Below, piece after piece: positions 26,392 to 35,412 of a stretch of 40,256 bases of DNA. The notes beneath the pieces are model-generated. The model was not told where the DNA came from, searched no databases, and worked only from the letters and a program-made list of their open reading frames with translations. A program made the position numbers and the translations under genes. Each line of letters starts with the position of its first letter. Positions within the stretch are counted from its first letter, which is position 1. Location: assembly GCA_030433215.1 (NCBI GenBank), contig JAUIMC010000023.1, positions 1 to 40,256 on the forward strand. The letters run 5' to 3'. This DNA comes from Alphaproteobacteria bacterium. GTDB lineage: Bacteria > Pseudomonadota > Alphaproteobacteria > Caulobacterales > Parvularculaceae.

Positions 26392-26868
26392 ATGTCGGTC
26401 GCAACAGTGGATAAAGGGGCCGCCTCGCGCGCGCTAGGAGAGGCGCCGCCGGGCCTTGAAACCCGGTTTCTCGACGGGCTGGTGGGCTACAGGCTGCGCC
26501 AGGCCTCGAATTCCTTCATGTCGGAATTCGCCGCCTCCATGGCCGATACGGGCCTTCGGGCGGTGCATGTCTCCATTCTTTCCGTGGTGGAAGAAAATCC
26601 CGGCGTTCGTCAGGGTGCTGTCGGCCAGGTGCTCGGCGTGGCGCGGGCCAATATGGCCCCCTTGGTCGCGGAGCTTGAAGCCATTGGTTTGTTGCGGCGC
26701 ACCACCGACAAATCCGACCGCCGCGCTGTCGCTATTCATCTGACCAAGAGCGGTCAGGCCATGCTGCGCAATTGCAAGGCGCGAATCGAGGTTCATGAAC
26801 GGCACGCGCTTCAGGGGCTGACCCGCAGTGATAAGGAAACATTGCTGCGCCTGTTGAAAAAGATATAA
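26392..26868 (+). CDS. MarR-family transcriptional regulator
   Basis: The 158-residue protein has the winged helix-turn-helix of MarR: VRQGAVGQVLGVARANMAPLVAELEAIGLLRR followed by the wing TTDKSDRRAVAIHLTKSG. The start ATG at 26392 follows GGGGAAGG; a longer frame from 26347 is less likely. MarR proteins of this setting usually repress transport and catabolic genes and are released by an aromatic or CoA-thioester ligand. It lies within the cluster between the hydrolase and the AAHS transporter, so autoregulation is likely. Confidence 0.9.
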   Translation: MSVATVDKGAASRALGEAPPGLETRFLDGLVGYRLRQASNSFMSEFAASMADTGLRAVHVSILSVVEENPGVRQGAVGQVLGVARANMAPLVAELEAIGLLRRTTDKSDRRAVAIHLTKSGQAMLRNCKARIEVHERHALQGLTRSDKETLLRLLKKI

Positions 26869-26900
26869 GGGGTCAGACCTCTTTTAGGGATGAAAATACT

Positions 26901-28232
26901 ATGAGCTCCAAAGACCCGCGCGAGATTCTCGCTCAGTCCTCCATGGGCACGTTTCAGATTATCGCTGTCGGCTTGTGTGTTCTTCTGAACGCTCTTGATG
27001 GTTTCGATGTGCTTTCCATCAGTTTCGCCGCGCCCGGGATTGCCGAGGAGTGGGGGATTCAGCGCGGCGCGCTCGGCATTGTCCTGTCGATGGAGCTTAT
27101 CGGCATGGCCGTTGGATCGGTGGTTCTCGGCGGGGTGGCGGATGTCATTGGGCGCCGGCCCACCATTCTCGGCTGCCTTGTTGTGATGGCAGTCGGCATG
27201 GCGCTGGCGGCGACAGCGAACGGCATCACCGTGCTTTCGATTTACCGCTTTGCGACCGGGCTTGGCATTGGCGGCGTGCTCGCCGCGACCAACGCCATGG
27301 TGGCGGAATATTCGAACGCCAAGCGCAAAGGGCTTTGCGTCACGATCATGGCGGCGGGCTATCCCATCGGCGCGATCATCGGCGGCACGGTCGCCTCGGT
27401 GCTGCTCGCTTATTTCGACTGGCGTTCGGTATTCATTTTCGGCGCCGCTGTGACCTTCTTCTTCATTCCCTTCATCTGGAAGCTGCTGCCTGAATCGATC
27501 GAATTCCTTGCGCAGAAGCGCCCGGCTGGCGCGCTTGAAAAGATTAACGCGACCCTGAAACGCATGGGACACGAGACCGTCTCTGCGCTGCCGGCGATTG
27601 AGGGCGAACCGCAAAAGATCGGCGTCGGGCGCCTGTTCGGTCCGCAGCTTATCCGCACAACAGCCTTGCTCACCTTCGCCTATTTCGCACACATCATGAC
27701 CTTCTATTTCTATCTGAAATGGATTCCGAAAATCGTCGTCGATATGGGCTTTGCGCCGTCGCTCGCAGGCAGCGTGCTCGTCTGGGCGAATGTGGGCGGC
27801 GCCACCGGCGCCATCCTGCTGGGCCTTTTAACGCTGCGTTTCGGCATGAAGGGGCTCGTTATCGGCGCCATGCTTTTCGCCGGCGCCATGGTGACCCTGT
27901 TCGGTCAAGCCAGCGCCGATCTGGCGCAATTGTCGCTGATCGCCTGTGTGGCGGGCTTCTTTACGAATGCTGCGATTGTCGGGCTCTATGCGATCTTCGC
28001 GCTCGCTTTCCCGACCGAAGTGCGCGCCGGCGGCACCGGTTTCGTTATCGGCGTCGGCCGCGGCGGCGCCGCGCTGGGGCCGATTGTGGCGGGCTTTTTG
28101 TTCGAAAGCGGCTTCAGTCTTGAGATCGTGGCGATCTTCATGGCGATGGGGTCGATCTTTGCGGCGGCGGCGCTGTTCTTCCTGCCGAGCAAGAAGCCCG
28201 ATATTCCGGCTGCGGAATCAGCGGCGCTCTAG
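26901..28232 (+). CDS. MFS transporter, aromatic acid:H+ symporter (AAHS) family
   Basis: This 443-residue twelve-helix transporter carries the AAHS hallmark ALDGFDVLSISFAAP in helix 1 (Asp33 and Asp36) and the loop motif GVADVIGRRPTILG between helices 2 and 3. PcaK and VanK are known members and import aromatic acids such as 4-hydroxybenzoate, protocatechuate or vanillate. It sits in the cluster with the hydratase-lyase and a MarR regulator, which supports uptake of a hydroxycinnamate or related acid across the inner membrane. The substrate is unproven. Confidence 0.9.
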   Translation: MSSKDPREILAQSSMGTFQIIAVGLCVLLNALDGFDVLSISFAAPGIAEEWGIQRGALGIVLSMELIGMAVGSVVLGGVADVIGRRPTILGCLVVMAVGMALAATANGITVLSIYRFATGLGIGGVLAATNAMVAEYSNAKRKGLCVTIMAAGYPIGAIIGGTVASVLLAYFDWRSVFIFGAAVTFFFIPFIWKLLPESIEFLAQKRPAGALEKINATLKRMGHETVSALPAIEGEPQKIGVGRLFGPQLIRTTALLTFAYFAHIMTFYFYLKWIPKIVVDMGFAPSLAGSVLVWANVGGATGAILLGLLTLRFGMKGLVIGAMLFAGAMVTLFGQASADLAQLSLIACVAGFFTNAAIVGLYAIFALAFPTEVRAGGTGFVIGVGRGGAALGPIVAGFLFESGFSLEIVAIFMAMGSIFAAAALFFLPSKKPDIPAAESAAL

Positions 28233-28252
28233 AGCAAGGGCCGGGTCTCTCT

Positions 28253-28900
28253 ATGGCTGTCGATCTTTACATGTGGCCGACTGGAAACGGCTACAAGATC
28301 CTGATCATGCTCGAGGAGTGCGGGCTCGATTACGTCATCAACTGGGTGAACATCTTCGAGGGCGATCAGTTCAAGGAGGAATTCCTCAATATCTCGCCCA
28401 ACAACAAGATGCCCGCCATTGTCGATCACGAGGCGGAGGGCGGCGCGCCGCTTTCCGTTTTCGAATCCGGCGCCATCCTTCAATATCTCGGGCGCAAGGC
28501 TGGCAAATTCTATCCTCAAGGGGAGCGGGCCCGCGTTGAAACCGACCAATGGCTTTTCTGGCAGACATCCGGTTTCGGCCCCATGGCCGGGCAGGCGCAT
28601 CATTTCGTCCATTATATGGAAGAGAAAATTCCCTACGCCGTGGAGCGCTTCACGAAGGAAACGAACCGGCTCTACGGCGTCATGGACAAGCGTCTCGCTG
28701 ATCGCGACTTTCTCGCCGGCGAGTATTCCATCGCGGATATGGCCGCGTTTCCCTGGGCGCGCCGTCATGACTGGCAGGGAGTGACCCTGGACGACTATCC
28801 CAATGTCAAAGCCTGGTTCGACCGCATTGCGGCCCGCGAGGCCGTCCAGCGCGCGCTCGCCATCAACCCGGAGAACACGCCGTCCTCTGCGTCGAACTAA
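28253..28900 (+). CDS. Glutathione S-transferase, Nu-class-like
   Basis: The 215-residue protein has a thioredoxin-fold N-terminal domain with the Nu-class WPTGNGYKILIMLEE segment (Thr10, Asn12), SPNNKMPAIVD and ESGAILQYLGRK, and the helical C-terminal domain (FLAGEYSIADMAAFPWARRH). Nu-class enzymes such as YghU and YfcG bind two glutathiones. As I recall, a Nu-class member in Novosphingobium removes glutathione from beta-aryl-ether intermediates of lignin. The gene closes the plus-strand cluster, 20 bases after the transporter. A role in ether cleavage or detoxification is inference. Confidence 0.87.
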   Translation: MAVDLYMWPTGNGYKILIMLEECGLDYVINWVNIFEGDQFKEEFLNISPNNKMPAIVDHEAEGGAPLSVFESGAILQYLGRKAGKFYPQGERARVETDQWLFWQTSGFGPMAGQAHHFVHYMEEKIPYAVERFTKETNRLYGVMDKRLADRDFLAGEYSIADMAAFPWARRHDWQGVTLDDYPNVKAWFDRIAAREAVQRALAINPENTPSSASN

Positions 28901-28921
28901 TGATCACTGTCTGAGAAATGC

Positions 28922-28935
28922 GAAGCGGCCGCTTC
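28922..28935. terminator. Possible bidirectional hairpin between convergent genes
   Basis: GAAGCGG and CCGCTTC form a perfect 14-base palindrome between the GST stop and the end of the minus-strand MarR gene. As RNA it would give a five-pair stem with a GGCC loop. It lacks a proper T-run, so termination is only a guess from position. Confidence 0.3.
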
Positions 28936-28943
28936 TTCGCGCG

Positions 28944-29432
28944 TCAGTCGTGAATCCGCCGCAGATAGTCGATCAGGGTTTTCACTTCCTGCTTTGAGAA
29001 GCGGCTCTTCAGCCATGATTCATGTTCATGGATGGCTTTTTTCGCTTCCCCCAGAACCTTGGCGCCGGTTGTCGTCAGTTTGAGCGTTTGCTTGCGCCCG
29101 TCGCTGGCTGACTGGCCCCGACGCAAAAGCCGGCGGCCCTCGAGGCGGTTGATGATCGCCATCACCGTCGCCCGGTCCATCCGAAGCTGCTTGGCGAGGT
29201 CGGTCTGGGCGATCCCCGGATGGTCGTCCACCAGCCACAGCACCGAGACCTGCTTTTGCGTCATGTCGAGATCCGCGAAGGTGTCCATGAAATGACGATA
29301 AACGGACGTATAGGCCAAGCGGATGTGAAAGCCGACAATATCGTCGATCTCTCCAAGATCATCCAAGTCATCAGCCAGCTGCGGATCAAATTTGGACTGC
29401 GCTTTTTTTGTCGTTTGATTGCCTTTTGTCAC
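28944..29432 (-). CDS. MarR-family transcriptional regulator, second copy
   Basis: The 162-residue protein has an unusually acidic N-terminal segment ([12 protein letters not shown]) before the MarR fold. The winged helix is clear: [32 protein letters not shown], then [16 protein letters not shown]. It is divergent from the dioxygenase gene at 29493, with only 60 bases between, so both promoters and the operator must overlap there. The likely job is repression of the dioxygenase, and perhaps of other genes in the cluster, with release by an aromatic ligand. Confidence 0.9.
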   Translation of the reverse strand: MTKGNQTTKKAQSKFDPQLADDLDDLGEIDDIVGFHIRLAYTSVYRHFMDTFADLDMTQKQVSVLWLVDDHPGIAQTDLAKQLRMDRATVMAIINRLEGRRLLRRGQSASDGRKQTLKLTTTGAKVLGEAKKAIHEHESWLKSRFSKQEVKTLIDYLRRIHD

Positions 29433-29443
29433 GCCCCGGTCCC

Positions 29444-29471
29444 TTGGCTCCCTCAGGGCCTACCATATACA
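29444..29471 (+). promoter_or_regulatory. Likely promoter of the first lignostilbene-type dioxygenase gene
   Basis: TTGGCT (29444-29449) and TATACA (29466-29471) are 16 bases apart, and would give a short leader before the GGAGAAAG ribosome site and the ATG at 29493. A dyad TTCTC-N6-GAGAA (29473-29488) covers the expected start of transcription and the ribosome site, a good place for the divergent MarR protein to bind. Confidence 0.4.
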
Positions 29472-29492
29472 CTTCTCTCCACGGAGAAAGCC

Positions 29493-30962
29493 ATGGCCCA
29501 TTTTCCTGATACGCCGAGTTTTACGGGATTCAACACCCCGTCTCGTATAGAGGCCGATATCGTCGATCTCGACGTCGAGGGCGCTATCCCAAGGGAAATG
29601 CATGGCGCGTTTTTCAGAGTCCAGCCAGATCCGCAATTTCCGCCTCTTCTTGGAGATGATATCGCCTTTAACGGCGATGGCATGATCACCCAGTTTCGGT
29701 TCGCGGACGGAAAGGTCAGCTTTCGCCAGCGCTGGGCCAAAACCGACAAATGGAAGCTCGAGAATGAGGCAGGGCGGGCGCTTTTTGGGGCTTATCGCAA
29801 CCCCCTGACCGACGATTCTTCCGTGAAAGGACAGATTCGCGGCACCGCCAACACCAATGCCTGGCTATATGGCGGAAAGCTCTATGCGCTGAAGGAGGAC
29901 TCGCCTGCGCTCGTCATGAATCCGGTGACGCTGGAGACGGAAGGCTATACGAAATTCTGCGGCAAGATGACCGGCGAGACGTTCACGGCGCATCCGAAAG
30001 TCGATCCGAAAACCGGAAATATGTGCGCCTTCGGCTATGCCTCTAAGGGTATTTTGACTCTAGACATGACGTATTACGAGATCAGCCCCGAAGGAGAGCT
30101 GCTCTACGAAATCTGGTTCGAAAATCCTTATTACGCGATGATGCATGATTTCGCGATCACGGAGGATTACGCCCTCTTTCATGTGGTGCCGTCGACGTCG
30201 AACTGGGAGCGCCTCGAAAAAGGCCTGCCGCATTTCGGGTTCGACACGACCATGCCGGTCTTTTTCGGCGTGTTGCCGCGCCGCAAGGGCGCGACGAAAG
30301 ACGATGTGCGCTGGTTCAAGACCGACACCTGCTTCGCCAGCCATGTCATGAACGCTTATCAAGAGGGCGAGCGCATCCATTTCGACACGCCCCAGGCGAA
30401 GAACAATATGTTCCCGTTCTTTCCTGATGTGCATGGCGCGCCGTTCAATCCGCAGGAGGCGTCAAGTTATCTGACCCGCTGGACCGTCAATATGGCGTCC
30501 AATTCAGACGCCTTTGAAAGCCAGACCAGGCTAACAGACATGTTCGGGGAATTCCCGCGCATCGATGACCGCTTCACGGGGCGGAAATACCGTCATGGCT
30601 GGATGCTGGTCATCGACATGGCGAAGCCTTGCGAGCTTCAGGGCGGCAGCGCCGGCGGGTTCCTGATGAATACGCTGGGCAAGGTCGATCACGAGACCGG
30701 CGAAGAACAGAAATGGTGGTGCGGGCCGGTATCGACCCTGCAGGAGCCGTGTTTCATTCCGCGCTCGAAAGATGCGCCCGAAGGCGACGGCTGGATCGTC
30801 ATGGTCTGCAACCGGCTTGAAGAACATCGCAGCGATCTTCTCGTCTTCGACGCACTTGAGATCGAAAAAGGCCCGATTGCGACAGTGAAGATTCCGATCC
30901 GTCTTCGTTTCGGGCTGCACGGCAACTGGGCGAACGCCGAAGACATCGGCATGGCCGCCTAG
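29493..30962 (+). CDS. Carotenoid cleavage oxygenase family, lignostilbene-alpha,beta-dioxygenase type
   Basis: This 489-residue protein has the four iron-binding histidines of the family in [35 protein letters not shown] and RFGLHGNW. Phe59, Tyr101 (FGAYRNP) and Lys134 (YALKED) fall exactly where I recall the phenol-binding residues of lignostilbene dioxygenase LsdA, and the length agrees. Such enzymes split the central double bond of hydroxystilbenes to two aromatic aldehydes, such as vanillin. The ATG at 29493 follows GGAGAAAG; an open frame extends upstream to 29220 but runs through the MarR gene. A related, cut-off gene lies at 38964. Confidence 0.88.
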   Translation: MAHFPDTPSFTGFNTPSRIEADIVDLDVEGAIPREMHGAFFRVQPDPQFPPLLGDDIAFNGDGMITQFRFADGKVSFRQRWAKTDKWKLENEAGRALFGAYRNPLTDDSSVKGQIRGTANTNAWLYGGKLYALKEDSPALVMNPVTLETEGYTKFCGKMTGETFTAHPKVDPKTGNMCAFGYASKGILTLDMTYYEISPEGELLYEIWFENPYYAMMHDFAITEDYALFHVVPSTSNWERLEKGLPHFGFDTTMPVFFGVLPRRKGATKDDVRWFKTDTCFASHVMNAYQEGERIHFDTPQAKNNMFPFFPDVHGAPFNPQEASSYLTRWTVNMASNSDAFESQTRLTDMFGEFPRIDDRFTGRKYRHGWMLVIDMAKPCELQGGSAGGFLMNTLGKVDHETGEEQKWWCGPVSTLQEPCFIPRSKDAPEGDGWIVMVCNRLEEHRSDLLVFDALEIEKGPIATVKIPIRLRFGLHGNWANAEDIGMAA

Positions 30963-32623
30963 GCAGGCTCTCCGGCGTCGCGCGCCCGCTGCGACAGCGT
31001 GGCTTCGTCTTTGGGCATTCGCCAGATGAGCGCGATGAGAAGCGCCACGATCACCGGTGCGACCCAGTAGACGCTGAGGATGGCGTCCCCGAGATTGCCC
31101 TCATTGACGTCGCTTATCATGCCCACAGCATAAGGCCCCAGCCCCATGCCTGTGATGGTCATCATCAGGATGTAGTAACTCATCACCGCGCCGCGCATGC
31201 GCGGCAGGACGAGATCGAGCAGCGACGCATAGATCGGCGGGAGCCACATGGTGAGGACCAGCGAGTAAAAGACGAACCACCCGAAAAAGCCCGCGAGCGT
31301 GGCGGCGTTGAATACGAAGAAAGCAAGGAAGGGCGAAAGCCCTAGCGCGAAGAGCGCCATATAGATGCGCCCGCTTTTGAAGCGCTGGTTCATCCAGTCA
31401 GAGGCGGGACCGGCGATCAGAGGGCCGGCGATGCCCAGCAGCGTGATCAGAATGCTGAATTGCACGGCGATGGCGGTCTGCGAGCCCTCGAAGTTCTGGA
31501 TGGCGTAGACCGCCGACCACGACATGACTCCGTAATTGACGACCGATTGCAGGGCGGCGATGGCGATCACCAGCGCCAGCGAGGGCTGTTTGATAATCAC
31601 GGCGAAAGCGGGCCGGTCGCGCAGGGCGAGGGTCTGCATCCAGCAGATGACGATATAGGCGCCGAGGCCGCTGATCGACCATTGCAATGCGTTGCCGGTG
31701 AGTTCGAGGCCGCCGAGCCTGACGGCGACCGGGTTTTCAGGGCGCAGGCTGTCGGTCCAATGCGCGAGATAGACGGCGAGCGAAGCGATAAGCGCGGCGG
31801 CGATGATGTTGATGATCCAGAGTTTCACGGGCGCCTTGCGGCGCGCGAATTCGAGCCACACAAAGCCCGGTAGGATTCCGACCAGCGTTTCAAGGCTGGC
31901 GCGAAACGGCGCCGGGTCGGGTTTGGAAAGCGCACCGTCGGAAAGTCCGCGCAAGGGCTCCGGCAGTTTCAGTAAAAGAAAGCTGAGGAGAATGCCGGGC
32001 GAGGCGGCGACCAGAAACGCCGCCTGCCAGCCTTTGAGGCCGAGCGGCGCGCCGCCATCCGCGAAGGCGCGCTCCCACCCGTCGGCGATGAGCGCGCCAA
32101 GACCGATGGCGCCGCCAAGGCCCAACGCAACGGCGACAGCCATAGCCGAGGTCACCATGCCGCGCTGTTTTTTCGGGAAATAGTCGGAGAGCAGCGACAT
32201 GCCCGCCGGCTGGGAGCTCGCCTCGCCGATGCCGACCCCGAGGCGGGAAATGGCGAGCGTGGCGAAGCTGTTCGCAAAGCCCGCGAGGCCGGTCATCACC
32301 GACCAGCCGAGGATCGATATGCTAAGCAACCTCGTTCGCACCCAGCCGTCCGCGAGGCGACCGAGCGGCAGGGAAAAGACGGAGTAAAACAGGCCGAACA
32401 CTGCGCCGTAGAGAACGCCCAGCTCTGCGTCGCCGATACCGAGATCTTCTCTAATGCGCGGCGCTAATATTGAGAGTATCTGACGGTCCACCATAGACAT
32501 CGCCGTCGTCATGGTGACGAGAAACAGCGCATACCACGCCATGGGGCCGCCGAGTTTTACGGTTTGCGCGCTGCTGCCGCTTCCGGGGCTGTCACCGGAA
32601 GTCTCACCCTCTTTGACCGTCAT
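30959..32623 (-). CDS. MFS transporter, spinster-like, with extra helices
   Basis: The 554-residue protein shows the MFS pattern: helix 1 [15 protein letters not shown], the loop motif [15 protein letters not shown], then [22 protein letters not shown], typical of spinster-like carriers of aromatic catabolic clusters. Between helices 6 and 7 there is an insert of about 110 residues with two more hydrophobic stretches ([19 protein letters not shown] and [12 protein letters not shown]), giving about 14 helices. It is the last gene of the operon with the aldehyde dehydrogenase and LigW-like genes, 18 bases after the latter. Its stop overlaps the opposing dioxygenase stop. Uptake or export of a lignin dimer or product is likely. 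Confidence 0.86.
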   Translation of the reverse strand: MTVKEGETSGDSPGSGSSAQTVKLGGPMAWYALFLVTMTTAMSMVDRQILSILAPRIREDLGIGDAELGVLYGAVFGLFYSVFSLPLGRLADGWVRTRLLSISILGWSVMTGLAGFANSFATLAISRLGVGIGEASSQPAGMSLLSDYFPKKQRGMVTSAMAVAVALGLGGAIGLGALIADGWERAFADGGAPLGLKGWQAAFLVAASPGILLSFLLLKLPEPLRGLSDGALSKPDPAPFRASLETLVGILPGFVWLEFARRKAPVKLWIINIIAAALIASLAVYLAHWTDSLRPENPVAVRLGGLELTGNALQWSISGLGAYIVICWMQTLALRDRPAFAVIIKQPSLALVIAIAALQSVVNYGVMSWSAVYAIQNFEGSQTAIAVQFSILITLLGIAGPLIAGPASDWMNQRFKSGRIYMALFALGLSPFLAFFVFNAATLAGFFGWFVFYSLVLTMWLPPIYASLLDLVLPRMRGAVMSYYILMMTITGMGLGPYAVGMISDVNEGNLGDAILSVYWVAPVIVALLIALIWRMPKDEATLSQRARDAGEPA

Positions 32624-32641
32624 GTCCGTTTCCCCGCCTGC

Positions 32642-33697
32642 TTATCGTTTCAGGTTGAAGACGTGTTCCGCGTTGGTCTGCATGAGTTTCTTTTTAGCTC
32701 CCGGAGAAATATCGAGAAGGTCATGGGTTCTGACTTCTTCGGCGACATATTCGTAAGGATAGTCCATCGCATACATGACGCGGTCTTCGCCGAGCACATC
32801 CACGCAAAACTTGATCGCGGGCTCCCACGCCATGCCGCTGGTCGTTACATAAACATTTGTGCGCATATATTCCGCAATCGTCTTTTTCAACGGTTTCATG
32901 CGTTCATAGCGTTTCGCGCGCACGCCGGCCTGGTGCATGAAGTCGAGACGGTAGAGCCAGTAAGGCAGGGCTTCGCCCATATGGCCGACAATCACTTGTA
33001 AATCGGGATAGCGGTCGAATATCCCGGCGGTCATCAGGCGCAGAAGGTGCATGCCCGTCTCGACGCCGAAGCCGAAAATCGCGCCGTCAAGGCCGGCCTC
33101 GAGCATCGGCTCGATCATGGAGTCCGGCGGCGTCTGGGGGTGAATGTATAGCGGCTGGCCGGTCTCGCTGAGCGCGCGGAAAATGGGATCAAATTCCGGC
33201 TCGTCGAGATAGCGCCCTTGCGTGTGCGAGTTCACCATGACGCCCTTGAAGCCGAGTTCGGCGCCGCGATGGATTTCCTTTGCGCTCCAGTCCGGGTCCT
33301 GGGGCGCGATCGAGGTCATGCCGACATAGCGCGTCGGATGGCGCGCTGCCGCCGCCGCGAGATGGTCGTTGGCGTGCGAGACGATTGCTTTCGCTTCTTC
33401 GGCCGGCAAGGGCTGCACGCCCGGCGAGGTCAACGACAGGATAGCGATGTCGACGCCCGTCTTGTCCATGTCGGCAAGGCGCCGGTCGTCGAGATCGAGC
33501 AGGCGCTCCATGATCTGCGTCGCGCGATCTGATGGCGAGGTTGCGTAGAACCCCCAAAGCGAGACCATGCCTTTATCGGCGGTTCCGTCCTTCACCATGC
33601 GCAGATAGGCGTCGATTTGTTCTTGCGTTGCGAAGGCTTCCTCTGTGGCGATGCGCAGATAACCGCGATCGCCGCCGGTTTTGAGGTCATGCGTCAT
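32642..33697 (-). CDS. LigW-like amidohydrolase, probable 5-carboxyvanillate decarboxylase
   Basis: The ATG at 33697 gives 351 residues starting MTHDLKTGGDRGYLRIATEEAFAT. This beginning, and VSLWGFYA, NSHTQGRYLDE, GFGVETGMHLLRL, GHMGEALPYWLYRLD and YAMDYPYEY, are what I recall of LigW. Metal ligands expected for this non-hydrolytic decarboxylase fall at Glu19, His186 and Asp312 (LigW: 19, 188, 314), and Arg58 is kept. LigW removes the 5-carboxyl of 5-carboxyvanillate to give vanillate with Mn2+, in biphenyl-type lignin dimer breakdown. A longer frame to 33811 overlaps the upstream gene and is less likely. It lies seven bases after the aldehyde dehydrogenase stop. Related gamma-resorcylate decarboxylases are the main alternative. 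Confidence 0.82.
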   Translation of the reverse strand: MTHDLKTGGDRGYLRIATEEAFATQEQIDAYLRMVKDGTADKGMVSLWGFYATSPSDRATQIMERLLDLDDRRLADMDKTGVDIAILSLTSPGVQPLPAEEAKAIVSHANDHLAAAAARHPTRYVGMTSIAPQDPDWSAKEIHRGAELGFKGVMVNSHTQGRYLDEPEFDPIFRALSETGQPLYIHPQTPPDSMIEPMLEAGLDGAIFGFGVETGMHLLRLMTAGIFDRYPDLQVIVGHMGEALPYWLYRLDFMHQAGVRAKRYERMKPLKKTIAEYMRTNVYVTTSGMAWEPAIKFCVDVLGEDRVMYAMDYPYEYVAEEVRTHDLLDISPGAKKKLMQTNAEHVFNLKR

Positions 33698-33704
33698 GAA
33701 TGGG

Positions 33705-35135
33705 TTATCCTTCGTGAACGGCTTTGGTGACGAGGCAGGCTTCGACGCCTTCGGGGCCGTCTTCCGACCCATGGCCGGACCATTTGACGCCGCCGAAGGG
33801 CGTGTCGGCACCGCCGATCATGGCGGTGTTGAGACCAAGCATGCCGGTTTCGATCTCGCGGGCGAGGCGTTTCTGGCGGGCCGGCTCTTGCGTCCAGGCA
33901 TAGGCGGCGAGACCGTAGGGCAGGCGGTTGGCTTCGGTGATGGCGTCCTCTTCCGTGCGGAAGGAATTACATAGCGCCACCGGGCCGAACGGTTCGGTGT
34001 TCATGATTTCCGCGTCCAGCGGCACGTCGGAGAGAACGCTCGGCGCATAGTAGAAGCCCTGATTGCCGATGCGCTCGCCGCCGCAATGGAGCCTGGCGCC
34101 TTTGTCTTTCGCGTCGCCGATCAGCTTTTCCATGGCGTCAGGGCGGCGTGGATTGGCCATAGGCCCCATCTGCACGCCCTCGTCGAGGCCGTTGCCGATC
34201 TTCAGCGCCTTGGCGCGTTCGGTAAAGCCGGAAACGAAATCGTCATAGATGTCTTCCTCGATCATGAAGCGCGTCGGCGAAACACAAACCTGCCCGGCAT
34301 TGCGGAATTTCTGCGGCACGACCGTATCGAGCACTTTTTCAAGGTTGCTGTCTTTGAAAACCAGCACCGGCCCGTGCCCGCCGAGTTCCATCGTTGTACG
34401 CTTCATATCCTCGGCCGCGAGCTTGGCGAGATGCTTGCCGACAACCGTTGAGCCTGTGAAAGACAGCTTGCGGATGATGGGCGAGGCGAGAAGATGGCGC
34501 GAGACTTCGTCGGGAACGCCATAGACGGCTTGCGCCACCTCCTTCGGCAGGCCGGCGTCGAGCAGCGCCTGCAAGACGCCGAGCGCCGAAGCCGGGGTTT
34601 CTTCCGCGGATTTCAGGATAACCGAGCAGCCCGCGGCGATCGGCGCCCCAAGCTTGCGGCCGGGATTGCCGATGGGAAAATTCCAGGGTGCGAATGCGGC
34701 GACGGGGCCGACAGGTTCTTTTGTGACTGTGGAGCGCATCCCTGCGGGGCGCACCAATGTGCGGCCGTAAATGCGCTGGCACTCGCCTGCATAGAAGTTG
34801 AACAGGCCCACATTCATCATCACTTCAATGCGCGCTTCATGGAAGGGCTTGCCTTCCTCCATGGTCGCAATGCGGGCAAGCGCGTCTGCGCGTTCGTTCA
34901 GGAGACGCGCCGCGCCCTGAAGAACGGCGGCCCGCTCAAGCGCTGGCGCATCGCGCCATATCCTGAAACCTTTCGCCGCCACGGCAAGCGCCCGATCGAG
35001 ATCGGCTGCGTTGGCGAGCGGCAATTCGCCGAGCGTTTCTTCGGTGGCGGGGTTGACCACGCGATGGGTCCTGCGGTCCCCGGCATAAATGCGCTCGCCG
35101 TCGATGATCATGTACAGTTCGGGATAATTGCTCAT
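33705..35135 (-). CDS. Aldehyde dehydrogenase, succinate-semialdehyde dehydrogenase-like
   Basis: This 476-residue ALDH has FAPWNFPIGNP (catalytic Asn), LSFTGSTVVGKHL, the general base in MELGGHGP, the nucleophile in NAGQVCVSPTRF and the late segment NTEPFGPVA. It groups with the SSADH/GabD-like ALDHs, a family that also supplies aromatic aldehyde dehydrogenases in catabolic clusters. It is the first gene of the operon with the LigW-like and MFS genes. Oxidising a formyl group, for example of 5-formylferulate or 5-carboxyvanillin, would feed the LigW-like enzyme; this substrate is inferred from context only. Confidence 0.93.
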   Translation of the reverse strand: MSNYPELYMIIDGERIYAGDRRTHRVVNPATEETLGELPLANAADLDRALAVAAKGFRIWRDAPALERAAVLQGAARLLNERADALARIATMEEGKPFHEARIEVMMNVGLFNFYAGECQRIYGRTLVRPAGMRSTVTKEPVGPVAAFAPWNFPIGNPGRKLGAPIAAGCSVILKSAEETPASALGVLQALLDAGLPKEVAQAVYGVPDEVSRHLLASPIIRKLSFTGSTVVGKHLAKLAAEDMKRTTMELGGHGPVLVFKDSNLEKVLDTVVPQKFRNAGQVCVSPTRFMIEEDIYDDFVSGFTERAKALKIGNGLDEGVQMGPMANPRRPDAMEKLIGDAKDKGARLHCGGERIGNQGFYYAPSVLSDVPLDAEIMNTEPFGPVALCNSFRTEEDAITEANRLPYGLAAYAWTQEPARQKRLAREIETGMLGLNTAMIGGADTPFGGVKWSGHGSEDGPEGVEACLVTKAVHEG

Positions 35136-35412
35136 CGTTCTTAGTCCTTGCTCTCAGGATCAAAGGCCGCGTGTCGGCGCCTGACGGAGGCTGGTTTATA
35201 AAACGCCGACCGATCCGGCGCGGTAGGCGGTAATTGTGTTCCGTCAGTGAAATCATTCCGAATATAGCTGAAAGACCAATGGGTTCTATGCCTATATGGC
35301 AGTCAGGTTGCCACCGGAGGTGAACCTCAAGAAGCGGCCGCCAAGGCCGCAGCGAAGAAATCTCTTGCGGGACGGCCTCTCAGTCGGCTCGGCTTGAAGT
35401 AGGGAGCCACTG

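Noticed and set aside
29220-29492. N-terminal extension of the first dioxygenase
   Set aside because: It overlaps the divergent MarR gene, and a strong ribosome site and family start lie at 29493.
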